Source of the DNA: Streptococcus cristatus
GTDB lineage: Bacteria > Bacillota > Bacilli > Lactobacillales > Streptococcaceae
Length of the DNA stretch: 64,000 nucleotides
Assembly (NCBI RefSeq): GCF_003943515.1
Contig: NZ_RJPT01000001.1
Span: 219,693 to 283,692 of the forward strand
Reading direction: 5' to 3'
Shown: one piece after another, positions 50,662 to 61,236 of the stretch
How positions within the stretch are numbered: the first letter of the stretch is position 1
How the letters are laid out: each line of letters opens with the position of its first letter
Translations under genes and position numbers: made by a program
The notes under the pieces: generated by a model
Told to the model about the DNA's origin: nothing
Seen by the model: the letters and a program-made list of their open reading frames with translations, nothing else
Database searches by the model: none

Positions 50662-51027
50662 ATGAAGGAAAAAGAGTTTCGCCGAAATATGGCAGTCTTT
50701 CCCATAGGTAGCGTTATGAAGTTGACGGACTTATCTGCCCGTCAGATTCGATATTATGAGGAGCAAAACCTCATCACTCCCCTTCGGAATGAGGGCAATC
50801 GTCGAATGTATTCTCTGAATGATATGGACCGACTTTTGGAAATTAAGGATTATATTTCTGAAGGCTATAATATCGCTGCTATTAAAAAGAAATATGCTGA
50901 GCGTGAAGCTAAATCCCACAAAACGATTAGTGAAAAGGAAGTCCGTCGAGCTCTCCACAATGATATTTTACAGCAAGGTCGTTTTGGCTCTTCTCTGCCA
51001 ACCTTTGGTCACATGCGTCGACCATAA
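50662..51027 (+). CDS. glnR: MerR-type nitrogen regulator GlnR
   Basis: A 121-residue MerR-family repressor: the HTH spans VMKLTDLSARQIRYYEEQNLITPLRNEGNRRMYS, then a dimerisation helix, and a short C-terminal tail that senses glutamine synthetase. It represses glnRA and glutamine uptake genes when nitrogen is rich. The operator before its promoter is a perfect palindrome. AGAGAGGAAA provides the SD; glnA follows after 30 bases in the same transcript. Confidence 0.96.
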   Translation: MKEKEFRRNMAVFPIGSVMKLTDLSARQIRYYEEQNLITPLRNEGNRRMYSLNDMDRLLEIKDYISEGYNIAAIKKKYAEREAKSHKTISEKEVRRALHNDILQQGRFGSSLPTFGHMRRP

Positions 51028-51057
51028 ACTATTTTTTAAAACTATAAGGAGTTACCC

Positions 51058-52404
51058 ATGCCCATTACAGCAGCTGATATTCGTCGCGAAGTAAAAGAAA
51101 AAAACGTCACTTTTATCCGTCTTATGTTCTCTGATATTTTGGGAACCATGAAAAACGTTGAAATTCCAGCAACGGATGAGCAGCTTGAAAAGGTCTTATC
51201 AAATAAGGCTATGTTTGACGGTTCGTCTATCGAGGGATTTGTTCGGATCAATGAATCTGACATGTATCTTTATCCTGATTTGGATACTTGGACAGTTTTT
51301 CCTTGGGGAGATGAAAATGGCAGTGTAGCAGGCTTGATCTGTGATGTTTATACGACAGAACATGTTCCCTTTGCAGGAGATCCTCGTAGTAATCTAAAGC
51401 GAGCTCTCAAACATATGGAAGCATTGGGCTTCAAGTCTTTTAATCTTGGTCCTGAGCCAGAATTTTTCCTTTTCAAATTGGATGAAAATGGCGATCCGAC
51501 ACTGGAAGTGAATGACAAGGGTGGATACTTTGACTTGGCGCCGACAGACTTGGCGGATAATACCCGTCGAGAAATTGTCAATGTTTTGACTAAGATGGGG
51601 TTTGAAGTAGAAGCGAGTCACCATGAGGTGGCAGTCGGTCAGCACGAGATTGACTTTAAGTATGATGAAGTGCTTCGCGCTTGTGATAAGATTCAGATTT
51701 TCAAGTTGGTGGTGAAAACCATTGCTCGTAAGCACGGCCTCTATGCGACCTTTATGGCTAAGCCCAAGTTTGGTATTGCTGGTTCTGGTATGCACTGCAA
51801 TATGTCCCTCTTTGACCAAGATGGAAATAATGCATTTTATGATCCAGAGGATCCAAAAGGAATGCAGTTATCTGAAACGGCCTACTATTTTTTGGGTGGC
51901 TTGATTAAGCATGCTTATAATTATACGGCTATCATGAATCCGACGGTTAACTCTTACAAACGCTTGGTGCCAGGCTTTGAGGCGCCGGTTTACATCGCTT
52001 GGGCTGGGCAAAATCGCTCGCCTTTGGTTCGGGTGCCAGCATCGCGCGGCATGGGAACTCGCTTGGAGTTGCGTTCAGTCGACCCTATGGCTAATCCTTA
52101 TATTGCTATGGCAGTGCTCCTAGAAGTGGGACTGCATGGAGTGGAAAATAAAATCGAAGCGCCAGCTCCAATCGAGGAAAATATCTATGTGATGACAGCT
52201 GAGGAGCGCAAGGAAGCTGGTATTACAGACCTGCCATCTACTCTCCATAATGCCCTTAAGGCTTTAACCGAAGATGAGGTCGTCAAGGCAGCCTTGGGTA
52301 ACCATATCTATACTAGCTTTGTTGAAGCCAAGCGGATTGAATGGGCTAGCTATGCGACCTTCGTTTCCCAATGGGAAATTGATAATTATTTGGACTTATA
52401 TTAA
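51058..52404 (+). CDS. glnA: type I glutamine synthetase
   Basis: A 448-residue GS forming glutamine from glutamate, ammonia and ATP. Motifs: [11 protein letters not shown], catalytic [50 protein letters not shown], and [12 protein letters not shown]. Type I-alpha features, without the adenylylation tyrosine loop. AAGGAG precedes the ATG. Its feedback-inhibited form signals to GlnR. Confidence 0.97.
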   Translation: MPITAADIRREVKEKNVTFIRLMFSDILGTMKNVEIPATDEQLEKVLSNKAMFDGSSIEGFVRINESDMYLYPDLDTWTVFPWGDENGSVAGLICDVYTTEHVPFAGDPRSNLKRALKHMEALGFKSFNLGPEPEFFLFKLDENGDPTLEVNDKGGYFDLAPTDLADNTRREIVNVLTKMGFEVEASHHEVAVGQHEIDFKYDEVLRACDKIQIFKLVVKTIARKHGLYATFMAKPKFGIAGSGMHCNMSLFDQDGNNAFYDPEDPKGMQLSETAYYFLGGLIKHAYNYTAIMNPTVNSYKRLVPGFEAPVYIAWAGQNRSPLVRVPASRGMGTRLELRSVDPMANPYIAMAVLLEVGLHGVENKIEAPAPIEENIYVMTAEERKEAGITDLPSTLHNALKALTEDEVVKAALGNHIYTSFVEAKRIEWASYATFVSQWEIDNYLDLY

Positions 52405-52413
52405 TGAATTCTA

Positions 52414-52441
52414 AAACAGGACTTGAAAAAGTCCTGTTTTT
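52414..52441 (+). terminator. terminator of glnRA
   Basis: AAACAGGACTT-gaaa-AAGTCCTGTTT with T-run, 10 bases after the stop. Confidence 0.85.
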
Positions 52442-52510
52442 GTATGGAAACAAGATATTTTCAGTTTTTAACTGTTGTATTTCCAATCTTTTTCATGCTT
52501 TTGTATCCAG

Positions 52511-52555
52511 AATGTACGGGAAAAGCTTGTAAAATATATTTAAAAGTGATACACT
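52511..52555 (+). promoter_or_regulatory. purine operon promoter with degenerate PurBox
   Basis: -35 TTGTAA (52527-52532), 17 bases, -10 TACACT (52550-52555). Directly upstream, AATGTACGGGAAA (52511-52523) matches about 10 of 13 PurBox positions on the opposite strand. The location fits PurR control, but the match is imperfect. Confidence 0.4.
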
Positions 52556-52588
52556 TAAAGCATAAAAACACGAAAGGCGAATAATAAA

Positions 52589-53296
52589 ATGTCAAACAAG
52601 TTGTTATATTCGGGAAAAGCAAAGGATATTTTTGCGACAGAAGATGAGCAGGTGATTTTGTCCCGCTACAAGGATCAAGCAACTGCTTTTAATGGTGTCA
52701 AAAAGGAGCAGATTGCGGGTAAGGGAGTCTTAAACAATCAGATTTCAGCCTTTATCTTTGAAAAGTTGAACGCTGCCGGTGTAGCAACGCATTTTATCGA
52801 GAAAATCTCAGATACAGATCAGCTTAATAAGAAAGTTGATATTATTCCCTTGGAAGTGGTATTGCGCAACTATACGGCGGGCTCTTTCTCTAAACGCTTT
52901 GGTGTGGAAGAAGGGATCGCCTTGGAAACGCCGATCGTCGAATTTTACTATAAAAACGATGATTTGGATGATCCCTTTATCAATGACGAGCATGTGAAAT
53001 TCCTACAGATTGCGGATGACCAGCAGATTGCTTACTTGAAGGAAGAAACCCGTCGTATCAATGAGTTCTTGAAAGCTTGGTTTGCTGAGATTGGTCTTAA
53101 GTTGATTGATTTTAAGCTAGAATTCGGTTTTGATAAGGAAGGCAAGATTATCTTGGCAGACGAATTTTCACCAGATAACTGCCGTTTGTGGGATGCGGAT
53201 GGCAACCACATGGACAAGGATGTTTTCCGCCGTGGCTTGGGTGAATTGACAGACGTTTATGAGATTGTCTGGGAAAAGTTGCAAGGATTGAAATAA
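52589..53296 (+). CDS. purC: phosphoribosylaminoimidazole-succinocarboxamide synthase
   Basis: A 235-residue SAICAR synthetase (step 7 of IMP synthesis). [49 protein letters not shown] and [14 protein letters not shown] are standard. ACGAAAGGCG before the ATG is the SD. It is the first gene of the purine operon purC-L-F-M-N-nuclease-H, although biochemically a late step. Confidence 0.97.
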   Translation: MSNKLLYSGKAKDIFATEDEQVILSRYKDQATAFNGVKKEQIAGKGVLNNQISAFIFEKLNAAGVATHFIEKISDTDQLNKKVDIIPLEVVLRNYTAGSFSKRFGVEEGIALETPIVEFYYKNDDLDDPFINDEHVKFLQIADDQQIAYLKEETRRINEFLKAWFAEIGLKLIDFKLEFGFDKEGKIILADEFSPDNCRLWDADGNHMDKDVFRRGLGELTDVYEIVWEKLQGLK

Positions 53297-53363
53297 TCTG
53301 TTTGCAATAACCATGAGTTCGTTTGGGAATATTGCAAGAGCTGAAATAAAGGGATAAGAATTA

Positions 53364-56300
53364 ATGGATAAACGTATTTTTGTTGAAAAAAAGGCTGATT
53401 TTCAGGTCAAATCAGAGAGTTTGGTGAGAGAACTCCAACATAACTTGGGACTGTCAACTTTGAAAAGTATTCGCATTGTGCAAGTGTATGATGTCTTTGA
53501 TTTGGCAGAGGATTTGTTTGCGCCTGCAGAGAAACACATCTTCTCTGAGCAGGTGACAGACCATGTCTTGGATGAAGCGGCTGTGCAGGCGGATCTTGCC
53601 AACTATGCTTTCTTTGCCATTGAAAGTTTGCCAGGACAGTTTGACCAGCGCGCAGCTTCTTCACAGGAATCCTTACTTTTGCTAGGAAGTTCTAGTGACG
53701 TGACAGTCAACACAGCCCAACTTTACTTGGTTAATAAAGATATTGATACGACTGAGTTGGAAGCGGTCAAGAACTACCTGCTCAATCCAGTTGATTCTCG
53801 TTTCAAGGACATCACGACAGGGATTGCCAAGCAGGAATTTTCAGAGTCAGACAAGACCATTCCTAAATTGACATTCTTTGAAAGCTATACAGCAGAAGAC
53901 TTTGCCCGCTACAAGGCAGAGCAAGGGATGGCTATGGAAGTGGACGATTTGCTCTTTATCCAAGACTATTTCAAGTCAATCGGGCGCGTGCCGACGGAAA
54001 CAGAGCTTAAGGTTTTGGACACTTACTGGTCTGACCACTGTCGTCACACGACTTTTGAGACCGAGTTGAGACAGATTGATTTCTCAGCTTCTAAGTTCCA
54101 AAAGCAATTGCAGGCGACCTATGATAAGTATATTGCCATGCGTGAGGAACTAGGTCGGTCTGAAAAACCACAAACCTTGATGGATATGGCGACTATTTTT
54201 GGTCGTTATGAGCGTGCTAATGGACGTTTGGATGACATGGAAGTGTCTGATGAAATCAATGCCTGCTCAGTCGAAATCGAAGTGGATGTGGATGGTATCA
54301 AGGAACCTTGGCTCCTCATGTTTAAAAACGAAACCCACAACCACCCAACTGAAATCGAACCATTTGGTGGAGCGGCTACTTGTATCGGTGGCGCCATTCG
54401 TGACCCATTGTCAGGACGTTCTTATGTTTACCAAGCTATGCGGATTTCGGGTGCAGGTGACATTACAGTACCGATTTCAGAAACTCGCGCTGGTAAATTG
54501 CCACAACAAGTCATTTCTAAGACAGCGGCTCACGGTTACTCTTCTTATGGGAACCAAATTGGTCTGGCGACGACCTACGTTCGTGAGTATTTCCACCCAG
54601 GCTTTGTAGCTAAACGCATGGAGTTAGGTGCCGTTGTTGGTGCGGCTCCCAAGGGCAACGTTGTCCGTGAAAAACCGGAAGTAGGCGATGTGATCATTCT
54701 TCTTGGTGGTAAGACAGGCCGTGATGGTGTCGGTGGTGCGACGGGCTCTTCTAAGGTTCAAACGGTTGAGTCTGTGGAAACTGCTGGAGCTGAGGTTCAA
54801 AAAGGGAATGCTATCGAAGAACGCAAGATTCAACGTCTTTTCCGTAATGGCGCTGTCACTCGTCTTATCAAGAAATCTAACGACTTTGGTGCAGGTGGTG
54901 TCTGTGTAGCTATCGGTGAATTGGCAGACGGTCTTGAAATCGACCTCAACAAGGTTCCTCTTAAATACCAAGGCTTGAACGGTACAGAAATTGCCATCTC
55001 TGAATCACAAGAACGGATGGCGGTCGTGGTTCGTCCTGAGGACGTAGATGTCTTCGTTGCTGAATGTAACAAAGAAAATATTGATGCTGTTGTGGTTGCG
55101 ACAGTGACTGAGAAACCAAATCTAGTCATGCACTGGAATGGTGAGACAATCGTGGACTTGGAGCGTCGTTTCCTTGATACCAATGGTGTGCGCGTGGTTG
55201 TCGATGCCAAGGTAGTGGACAAGGATGTCAAACTTCCAGAAGAACGCACAACAAGCGCTGACACACTTGAAGCTGATACCCTTGCGGTTCTATCTGATTT
55301 GAATCATGCGAGTCAAAAAGGCTTGCAAACCATCTTTGACTGTTCGGTCGGTCGTTCAACGGTCAATCACCCACTTGGTGGTCGCTACCAACTCACTCCA
55401 ACTGAGGCATCTGTACAGAAATTGCCAGTTCAACACGGTGTGACTCACACTGCGTCAGTCATGGCCCAAGGATTCAACCCTTACGTGGCAGAATGGTCTC
55501 CATACCACGGTGCTGCTTATGCGGTTATCGAAGCAACTGCTCGTTTGGTTGCTACTGGTGCCAACTGGTCCAAGTCTCGCTTCTCTTACCAAGAATATTT
55601 CGAGCGCATGGACAAGCAGGCTGAGCGTTTTGGTCAGCCAGTAGCAGCTCTTCTAGGCTCTATCGAAGCACAAATCCAACTTGGTTTGCCATCTATCGGT
55701 GGTAAGGACTCCATGTCTGGTACTTTTGAAGAATTGACTGTACCGCCAACCTTGGTTGCCTTTGGGGTGACAACAGCAGATGGCCGTAAGGTGCTTTCTC
55801 CTGAGTTCAAGACTGCTGGTGAAAACATCTACTACATCCCAGGTCAAGCCTTGGTACAAGAGATTGATTTTGACTTGATTAAGTCTAACTTTGCTCACTT
55901 TGAAGCCATCCAAGCTGATCACAAAGTAACATCTGCATCAGCTGTCAAATACGGTGGTATCGTCGAAAGTTTGGCCCTTGCTACCTTTGGGAACCATATC
56001 GGTGCAGAGGTGACCTTGCCTGAACTTAAAACGGCTTTGACAGCTCAATTGGGCGGATTTGTCTTCACCTCTCCTGAAGAAATTACTGGGGTAGAGAAGA
56101 TCGGTCAAACGAGCGCAGACTTTGCTCTCCTTGTCAACGGTGTGAAGCTAGATGGACAGAAACTGGATAGTGCCTTCCAAGGAAAACTAGAAGGAGTTTA
56201 CCCAACTGAATTTGCACAAGCCAAAGAATTGGCAGAAGTGCCAGCTGTCGCTTCTAAGGCAGTCATCAAAGCCAAGGAAACTATTGAAAAACCTGTGGTT

Positions 56301-57089
56301 TACATCCCAGTCTTCCCAGGTACCAACTCAGAATATGACTCAGCCAAGGCATTCGAAAAAGAAGGTGCAGAGGTCAACTTGGTGCCATTTGTGACCTTGA
56401 ATGAAGAAGCCATTGTCAAGTCAGTTGAAACTATGGTTGACAACATCGGCAAGGCTAATATCCTCTTCTTTGCAGGTGGCTTCTCGGCTGCGGATGAGCC
56501 AGATGGATCAGCTAAATTTATTGTCAATATCTTGCTTAATGAAAAAGTGCGTGCAGCCATTGATAGCTTTATTGCTCGTGGTGGCTTGATTATCGGTATC
56601 TGTAATGGATTCCAGGCCTTGGTCAAATCAGGTCTTCTTCCGTACGGGAACTTCGAGGATGCTAACAGTACTAGTCCAACCCTCTTCTACAATGATGCCA
56701 ACCAGCACGTGGCCAAGATGGTGGAAACTCGAATTGCCAATACCAACTCACCATGGTTGGCTGGCGTGCAAGTGGGCGATATCCATGCCATCCCAGTATC
56801 GCACGGTGAAGGGAAATTTGTCGTGACAGCTGAGGAATTTGCGGAGCTCCGTGACAATGGCCAAATCTTCAGCCAATACGTTGACTTTGAGGGTAAACCA
56901 AGCATGGATTCTAAGTATAATCCGAATGGTTCTGTCCATGCCATCGAAGGAATTACCAGCAAGAACGGCCAAATCATCGGTAAAATGGGACACTCAGAAC
57001 GTTATGAAGACGGTCTTTTCCAAAATATCCCAGGAAATAAAGACCAGCACCTGTTCGCGTCAGCTGTGCGTTATTTCACAGGGAAATAA
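53364..57089 (+). CDS. purL: phosphoribosylformylglycinamidine synthase (single-chain PurL)
   Basis: A 1241-residue FGAR amidotransferase (step 4), with the long single-chain layout: an N-terminal PurS-like region, a linker, duplicated synthetase lobes (YWSDHCRHTTFET, KNETHNHPTEIEPFGGAATCIGG, and later VTHTASVMAQGFNP), and a C-terminal glutaminase domain with nucleophile Cys near residue 1080 (GICNGFQALVKSG) and the PVSHGEGKFV histidine. It is the largest gene in the window, intact. AAGGGATAAG provides the SD. Streptococci use this long form rather than PurS/Q/L. Confidence 0.97.
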   Translation: MDKRIFVEKKADFQVKSESLVRELQHNLGLSTLKSIRIVQVYDVFDLAEDLFAPAEKHIFSEQVTDHVLDEAAVQADLANYAFFAIESLPGQFDQRAASSQESLLLLGSSSDVTVNTAQLYLVNKDIDTTELEAVKNYLLNPVDSRFKDITTGIAKQEFSESDKTIPKLTFFESYTAEDFARYKAEQGMAMEVDDLLFIQDYFKSIGRVPTETELKVLDTYWSDHCRHTTFETELRQIDFSASKFQKQLQATYDKYIAMREELGRSEKPQTLMDMATIFGRYERANGRLDDMEVSDEINACSVEIEVDVDGIKEPWLLMFKNETHNHPTEIEPFGGAATCIGGAIRDPLSGRSYVYQAMRISGAGDITVPISETRAGKLPQQVISKTAAHGYSSYGNQIGLATTYVREYFHPGFVAKRMELGAVVGAAPKGNVVREKPEVGDVIILLGGKTGRDGVGGATGSSKVQTVESVETAGAEVQKGNAIEERKIQRLFRNGAVTRLIKKSNDFGAGGVCVAIGELADGLEIDLNKVPLKYQGLNGTEIAISESQERMAVVVRPEDVDVFVAECNKENIDAVVVATVTEKPNLVMHWNGETIVDLERRFLDTNGVRVVVDAKVVDKDVKLPEERTTSADTLEADTLAVLSDLNHASQKGLQTIFDCSVGRSTVNHPLGGRYQLTPTEASVQKLPVQHGVTHTASVMAQGFNPYVAEWSPYHGAAYAVIEATARLVATGANWSKSRFSYQEYFERMDKQAERFGQPVAALLGSIEAQIQLGLPSIGGKDSMSGTFEELTVPPTLVAFGVTTADGRKVLSPEFKTAGENIYYIPGQALVQEIDFDLIKSNFAHFEAIQADHKVTSASAVKYGGIVESLALATFGNHIGAEVTLPELKTALTAQLGGFVFTSPEEITGVEKIGQTSADFALLVNGVKLDGQKLDSAFQGKLEGVYPTEFAQAKELAEVPAVASKAVIKAKETIEKPVVYIPVFPGTNSEYDSAKAFEKEGAEVNLVPFVTLNEEAIVKSVETMVDNIGKANILFFAGGFSAADEPDGSAKFIVNILLNEKVRAAIDSFIARGGLIIGICNGFQALVKSGLLPYGNFEDANSTSPTLFYNDANQHVAKMVETRIANTNSPWLAGVQVGDIHAIPVSHGEGKFVVTAEEFAELRDNGQIFSQYVDFEGKPSMDSKYNPNGSVHAIEGITSKNGQIIGKMGHSERYEDGLFQNIPGNKDQHLFASAVRYFTGK

Positions 57090-57101
57090 AAGGTATAAAA
57101 A

Positions 57102-58544
57102 ATGACATATGAAGTAAAATCTCTTAATGAAGAATGCGGTGTTTTCGGTATTTGGGGACATCCAGATGCTGCTAAAATGACCTATTTTGGGCTCCACAGT
57201 CTTCAGCACCGTGGTCAGGAGGGGGCTGGAATCCTCTCCAATGATCAGGGGCAATTGAAGCGCCATCGTGATATGGGGCTTCTATCAGAAGTTTTCAAAA
57301 ATCCTACCAAATTGGATAAACTGACAGGAACTGCTGCCATCGGTCATGTGCGTTATGCGACCGCAGGAGAAGCTTCTGTAGATAACATCCAGCCTTTCAT
57401 TTTTCGCTTTCATGATATGCAGTTTGGCTTGGCCCATAATGGAAATCTGACCAATGCCGAATCGCTCAAGAAAGAATTGGAACAAAGAGGTGCTATTTTC
57501 AGCTCAACCTCTGATTCAGAAATCTTAGCTCATTTGATTCGTCGTAGTCACAATCCTAGTTTGATGGGCAAAATCAAGGAAGCGCTCAGTCTTGTTAAAG
57601 GTGGCTTTGCTTATATCTTGTTGTTTGAGGACAAGTTGATTGCGGCGCTTGACCCTAATGGTTTCCGTCCGCTTTCTATTGGGAAAATGACCAACGGAGC
57701 GGTGGTGGTTTCCTCCGAAACCTGTGCTTTTGAAGTTATTGGTGCTGAGTGGATTCGTGATGTAAAACCAGGAGAGATTGTAATCGTGGATGACAATGGG
57801 ATTCAGTACGATAGCTATACGAATGATACTCAGCTCGCGATCTGCTCTATGGAGTATATCTACTTTGCTCGTCCTGACTCTAATATCCATGGTGTTAACG
57901 TCCATACGGCCCGCAAACGTATGGGAGCTCAATTGGCGCGTGAATTCAAGCATGAAGCAGATATCGTGGTTGGTGTGCCAAATTCATCACTCAGTGCAGC
58001 CATGGGATTTGCAGAAGAATCTGGTCTGCCAAATGAAATGGGGCTGATCAAAAACCAATACACGCAACGCACCTTTATCCAACCGACTCAAGAATTGCGG
58101 GAGCAAGGGGTACGGATGAAACTGTCTGCCGTTTCGGGTGTTGTTAAAGGCAAACGTGTGGTCATGATTGATGATTCCATTGTTCGTGGGACGACCTCTC
58201 GCCGTATCGTTCAGCTTTTGAAAGAAGCGGGTGCGTCCGAGGTTCACGTTGCTATTGGCAGTCCTGCGCTAGCTTATCCATGCTTCTATGGGATTGATAT
58301 CCAGACGCGTCAGGAGCTGATTGCGGCCAATCATACGGTCGAGGAAACTCGCCAAATCATTGGTGCGGATAGTCTGACTTATCTTTCGATTGATGGTTTG
58401 ATTGATTCTATCGGCATCGAAACAGATGCGCCAAACGGTGGTCTCTGTGTCGCTTACTTTGACGGCGACTACCCAACTCCTCTCTACGACTATGAAGCAG
58501 ACTATCGTAGAAGTTTGGAAGAAAAGACCAGCTTTTATAAATAG
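57102..58544 (+). CDS. purF: amidophosphoribosyltransferase
   Basis: A 480-residue PRPP amidotransferase, the committed first step. The N-terminal propeptide MTYEVKSLNEE is followed by the nucleophile Cys12 (CGVFGIWGH), exposed after processing. Glutaminase motif GLHSLQHRGQEGAGI; PRPP-binding VVMIDDSIVRGTTSRR; cysteines typical of the B. subtilis-type Fe-S enzyme (e.g. CSMEY) appear in the PRT half. GGTATAAAAA offers a weak SD, 12 bases after purL. Confidence 0.97.
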   Translation: MTYEVKSLNEECGVFGIWGHPDAAKMTYFGLHSLQHRGQEGAGILSNDQGQLKRHRDMGLLSEVFKNPTKLDKLTGTAAIGHVRYATAGEASVDNIQPFIFRFHDMQFGLAHNGNLTNAESLKKELEQRGAIFSSTSDSEILAHLIRRSHNPSLMGKIKEALSLVKGGFAYILLFEDKLIAALDPNGFRPLSIGKMTNGAVVVSSETCAFEVIGAEWIRDVKPGEIVIVDDNGIQYDSYTNDTQLAICSMEYIYFARPDSNIHGVNVHTARKRMGAQLAREFKHEADIVVGVPNSSLSAAMGFAEESGLPNEMGLIKNQYTQRTFIQPTQELREQGVRMKLSAVSGVVKGKRVVMIDDSIVRGTTSRRIVQLLKEAGASEVHVAIGSPALAYPCFYGIDIQTRQELIAANHTVEETRQIIGADSLTYLSIDGLIDSIGIETDAPNGGLCVAYFDGDYPTPLYDYEADYRRSLEEKTSFYK

Positions 58545-58583
58545 GCGGAAGAAGGCTCTCCATTAAAGGAAAGGAATAAACAA

Positions 58584-59606
58584 ATGACAAATAAAAATGC
58601 TTATGCGCAATCCGGTGTGGATGTTGAAGCGGGTTATGAAGTTGTTGAACGGATCAAAAAGCACGTAGCTCGTACGGAGCGTGCAGGTGTCATGGGAGCT
58701 CTGGGTGGTTTTGGTGGCATGTTTGACCTTTCAAAAACAGGTGTCAAAGAGCCTGTCTTGATTTCAGGGACTGACGGTGTCGGAACCAAGCTCATGCTGG
58801 CTATCAAGTATGACAAGCATGACACGATTGGGCAGGACTGTGTGGCCATGTGTGTCAATGACATCATTGCTGCAGGCGCTGAACCCCTCTATTTCCTCGA
58901 CTATGTGGCGACAGGGAAGAATGAACCAGCCAAGCTAGAACAAGTCGTCGCTGGTGTGGCAGAAGGTTGTGTGCAGGCAGGCGCTGCTCTCATCGGTGGG
59001 GAAACGGCTGAAATGCCGGGTATGTATGGCGAAGATGACTACGACTTGGCTGGATTTGCGGTCGGTGTGGCTGAAAAATCTCAAATCATTGACGGTTCAA
59101 AGGTGGCAGAAGGAGATATTCTTCTCGGACTTGCTTCGAGTGGTATTCACTCCAATGGTTACTCACTCGTGCGTCGTGTCTTTGCGGACTACACAGGTGA
59201 GGAAGTCTTGCCAGAATTGGAAGGCAAGAAACTCAAGGAAGTCCTTCTTGAGCCGACTCGTATCTATGTCAAGGCTGTCTTGCCACTCATCAAGGAAGGG
59301 CTGGTCAACGGCATTGCCCACATCACAGGTGGTGGTTTTATCGAGAATGTCCCTCGTATGTTTGCAGATAACTTGGCTGCAGAGATTGAGGAAAGCAAGG
59401 TTCCAGTCTTACCAATCTTCAAAGCTCTTGAAAAATACGGTGAAATCAAACACGAAGAAATGTTTGAAATCTTCAATATGGGTGTGGGACTCATGTTGGC
59501 AGTTAGCCCTGAAAATGTAGATCGTGTCAAGGAATTGCTGGATGAACCAGTCTATGAAATTGGTCGCATCGTCAAGAAAGAAAACGAAAGTGTCATCATC
59601 AAATGA
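58584..59606 (+). CDS. purM: phosphoribosylformylglycinamidine cyclo-ligase
   Basis: A 340-residue AIR synthetase (step 5). The ATP-grasp-unrelated PurM fold is marked by [54 protein letters not shown], and [23 protein letters not shown] precedes the ATG. The stop overlaps the purN start by ATGA. Confidence 0.97.
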   Translation: MTNKNAYAQSGVDVEAGYEVVERIKKHVARTERAGVMGALGGFGGMFDLSKTGVKEPVLISGTDGVGTKLMLAIKYDKHDTIGQDCVAMCVNDIIAAGAEPLYFLDYVATGKNEPAKLEQVVAGVAEGCVQAGAALIGGETAEMPGMYGEDDYDLAGFAVGVAEKSQIIDGSKVAEGDILLGLASSGIHSNGYSLVRRVFADYTGEEVLPELEGKKLKEVLLEPTRIYVKAVLPLIKEGLVNGIAHITGGGFIENVPRMFADNLAAEIEESKVPVLPIFKALEKYGEIKHEEMFEIFNMGVGLMLAVSPENVDRVKELLDEPVYEIGRIVKKENESVIIK

Positions 59607-60157
59607 AAAAAATAGCAGTTTTTGCCTCTGGTAATGGCTCAAATTTTCAGGTGATTGCCGAACAATTTCCGGTGGAGTTTGTCTTTTCAGACCATCGTGA
59701 CGCCTATGTGCTCGAGCGTGCAGACAATCTCGGCGTTCTGTCCTATGCTTTTGAACTCAAGGAGTTCGAGAACAAGGCAGACTACGAAGCAGCCCTTGTC
59801 GAACTCTTGGAAGAACACCATATTGACTTGGTTTGCCTCGCCGGCTACATGAAAATCGTTGGGCCAACCTTATTGGAGGCTTATGAAGATCGAATCATCA
59901 ACATTCATCCAGCCTACCTGCCAGAATTTCCAGGTGCTCATGGGATTGAGGATGCTTGGAATGCTGGGATTGCTGAGAGTGGCGTGACCATTCACTGGGT
60001 GGACTCTGGTGTGGATACAGGCAAGGTCATCAAACAAGTCCGTGTACCACGTCTAGCTGATGATACCATCGAAAGCTTTGAAGCTCGCATTCATGAAGCG
60101 GAGTACAAGCTGTATCCGGAGGTTCTGGGTAGCTTGGGAGTGGAGAGAAAACAATGA
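59603..60157 (+). CDS. purN: phosphoribosylglycinamide formyltransferase
   Basis: A 184-residue GAR transformylase (step 3) using 10-formyl-THF. Phosphate loop ASGNGSNFQ, the catalytic triad region [35 protein letters not shown] (Asn, His) and WVDSGVDTG (Asp) are intact. The start overlaps the purM stop by 4 bases. Its own stop overlaps the start of the next gene, an AT-rich nuclease, by 4 bases. Confidence 0.97.
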   Translation: MKKIAVFASGNGSNFQVIAEQFPVEFVFSDHRDAYVLERADNLGVLSYAFELKEFENKADYEAALVELLEEHHIDLVCLAGYMKIVGPTLLEAYEDRIINIHPAYLPEFPGAHGIEDAWNAGIAESGVTIHWVDSGVDTGKVIKQVRVPRLADDTIESFEARIHEAEYKLYPEVLGSLGVERKQ

Positions 60158-61236
60158 AAAAATCACAAGCCAAAGGATATTTATTAGAAATTGTATTGGC
60201 TAAGTTATTAAAAGTTAATGGATATGATTTAGTAACGAGTGCAGAAAATGAGATTGTAGATTTAGATAGGAATGGCCTAAATGTTAAAGGGAGAGGTGGC
60301 TATCATCAATTTGACTCGTTAGGAACATTTCGTATTACACCACCATTTTCTTATCCTATACGTTTATTTTTAGAGGCTAAATTCTATACAAGTAATAAGG
60401 TAGGTATTGATAGAGTTAGAATGGGAATAGGTATTCTACAAGATGTAAATACTAATTATTCCACAGTTGAGATGACAAGTGAAGAGTTAAAGCTACCTAA
60501 ATATAATTATAATTATGCTCTTTTTTCTACATCAGGATTTACAAATGATGCTCAAAGATTGGCTATCGCCCATAAGATTTACTTAATGGACTTATCGTCT
60601 GGTTATTATAGATGGATTAGAGATTTTATAAATCAAATTGTGGATGAATTATTTTTTAGTCACAGTAATAGTGGCGATGATATTAGTAGTGATGATTTTA
60701 ATCATTTTAAAGAAAAGTTTTCTAGTCGGATTAATAATTTAAGCTATGATCAACTTTATAGATGGTTTGATTTCAATATTCAACAATCAGTTGTAAATGA
60801 ATTTGTAGACAAAATGCAAACTGTTAGAAGTATTTATATAGCGAGCACAAAGAGTTCGCAAATCATAGCACTTATACCTGATAATGATGATGTGTTTCGT
60901 GATTCGCTACGTGGAAACCCACATCAAGAAGTAACTATCACTTGGAATGACAATGAGAATGATGTATGGATAATTGAACCAACTGGAGGTGATGAACAAT
61001 ATAGACTTACATTCCAATTACCATCTATTATTCAAGATTATATTTTCAATAATTCAGTAAATCAAGATCAGAGAGCTTTTAGGGAAAAAGGAGAAAGTTT
61101 TGGATTGTTATCATTTATCGCCTATCTTGATGGAAGAAATCCTACTTTGTGCACATTAAAATTTAATGAAGAAGAAACGAAACGCTTGGTAGATCGCTAT
61201 AATAACCGGTTCAGATTGGAGAATAATAATGACTAA
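60154..61236 (+). CDS. Mrr-like PD-(D/E)XK restriction-type endonuclease inside the purine operon
   Basis: A 360-residue protein whose first 155 residues read as an Mrr-type nuclease: helix [19 protein letters not shown], then [14 protein letters not shown] (Asp54), LFLEAKFY (Glu74-x-Lys76), and the Mrr closing element [25 protein letters not shown]. The remaining 200 residues are an unrecognised domain, perhaps for target recognition. It starts inside the purN stop (ATGA) and ends 8 bases inside purH, with GGAG as SD, so it is fully embedded in the operon. Base composition differs sharply: 14 of 60 G+C at 60181-60240 against 31 of 60 in purH at 61441-61500, a sign of transfer. No methylase is nearby. 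A DNA-defence role is inferred. Confidence 0.8.
   Translation: MKKSQAKGYLLEIVLAKLLKVNGYDLVTSAENEIVDLDRNGLNVKGRGGYHQFDSLGTFRITPPFSYPIRLFLEAKFYTSNKVGIDRVRMGIGILQDVNTNYSTVEMTSEELKLPKYNYNYALFSTSGFTNDAQRLAIAHKIYLMDLSSGYYRWIRDFINQIVDELFFSHSNSGDDISSDDFNHFKEKFSSRINNLSYDQLYRWFDFNIQQSVVNEFVDKMQTVRSIYIASTKSSQIIALIPDNDDVFRDSLRGNPHQEVTITWNDNENDVWIIEPTGGDEQYRLTFQLPSIIQDYIFNNSVNQDQRAFREKGESFGLLSFIAYLDGRNPTLCTLKFNEEETKRLVDRYNNRFRLENNND

Noticed and set aside
53310..53335. GAGTTCGTTTGG between purC and purL as a PurBox
   Set aside because: It lacks one core base, lies within an operon without a visible promoter, and is likely chance.
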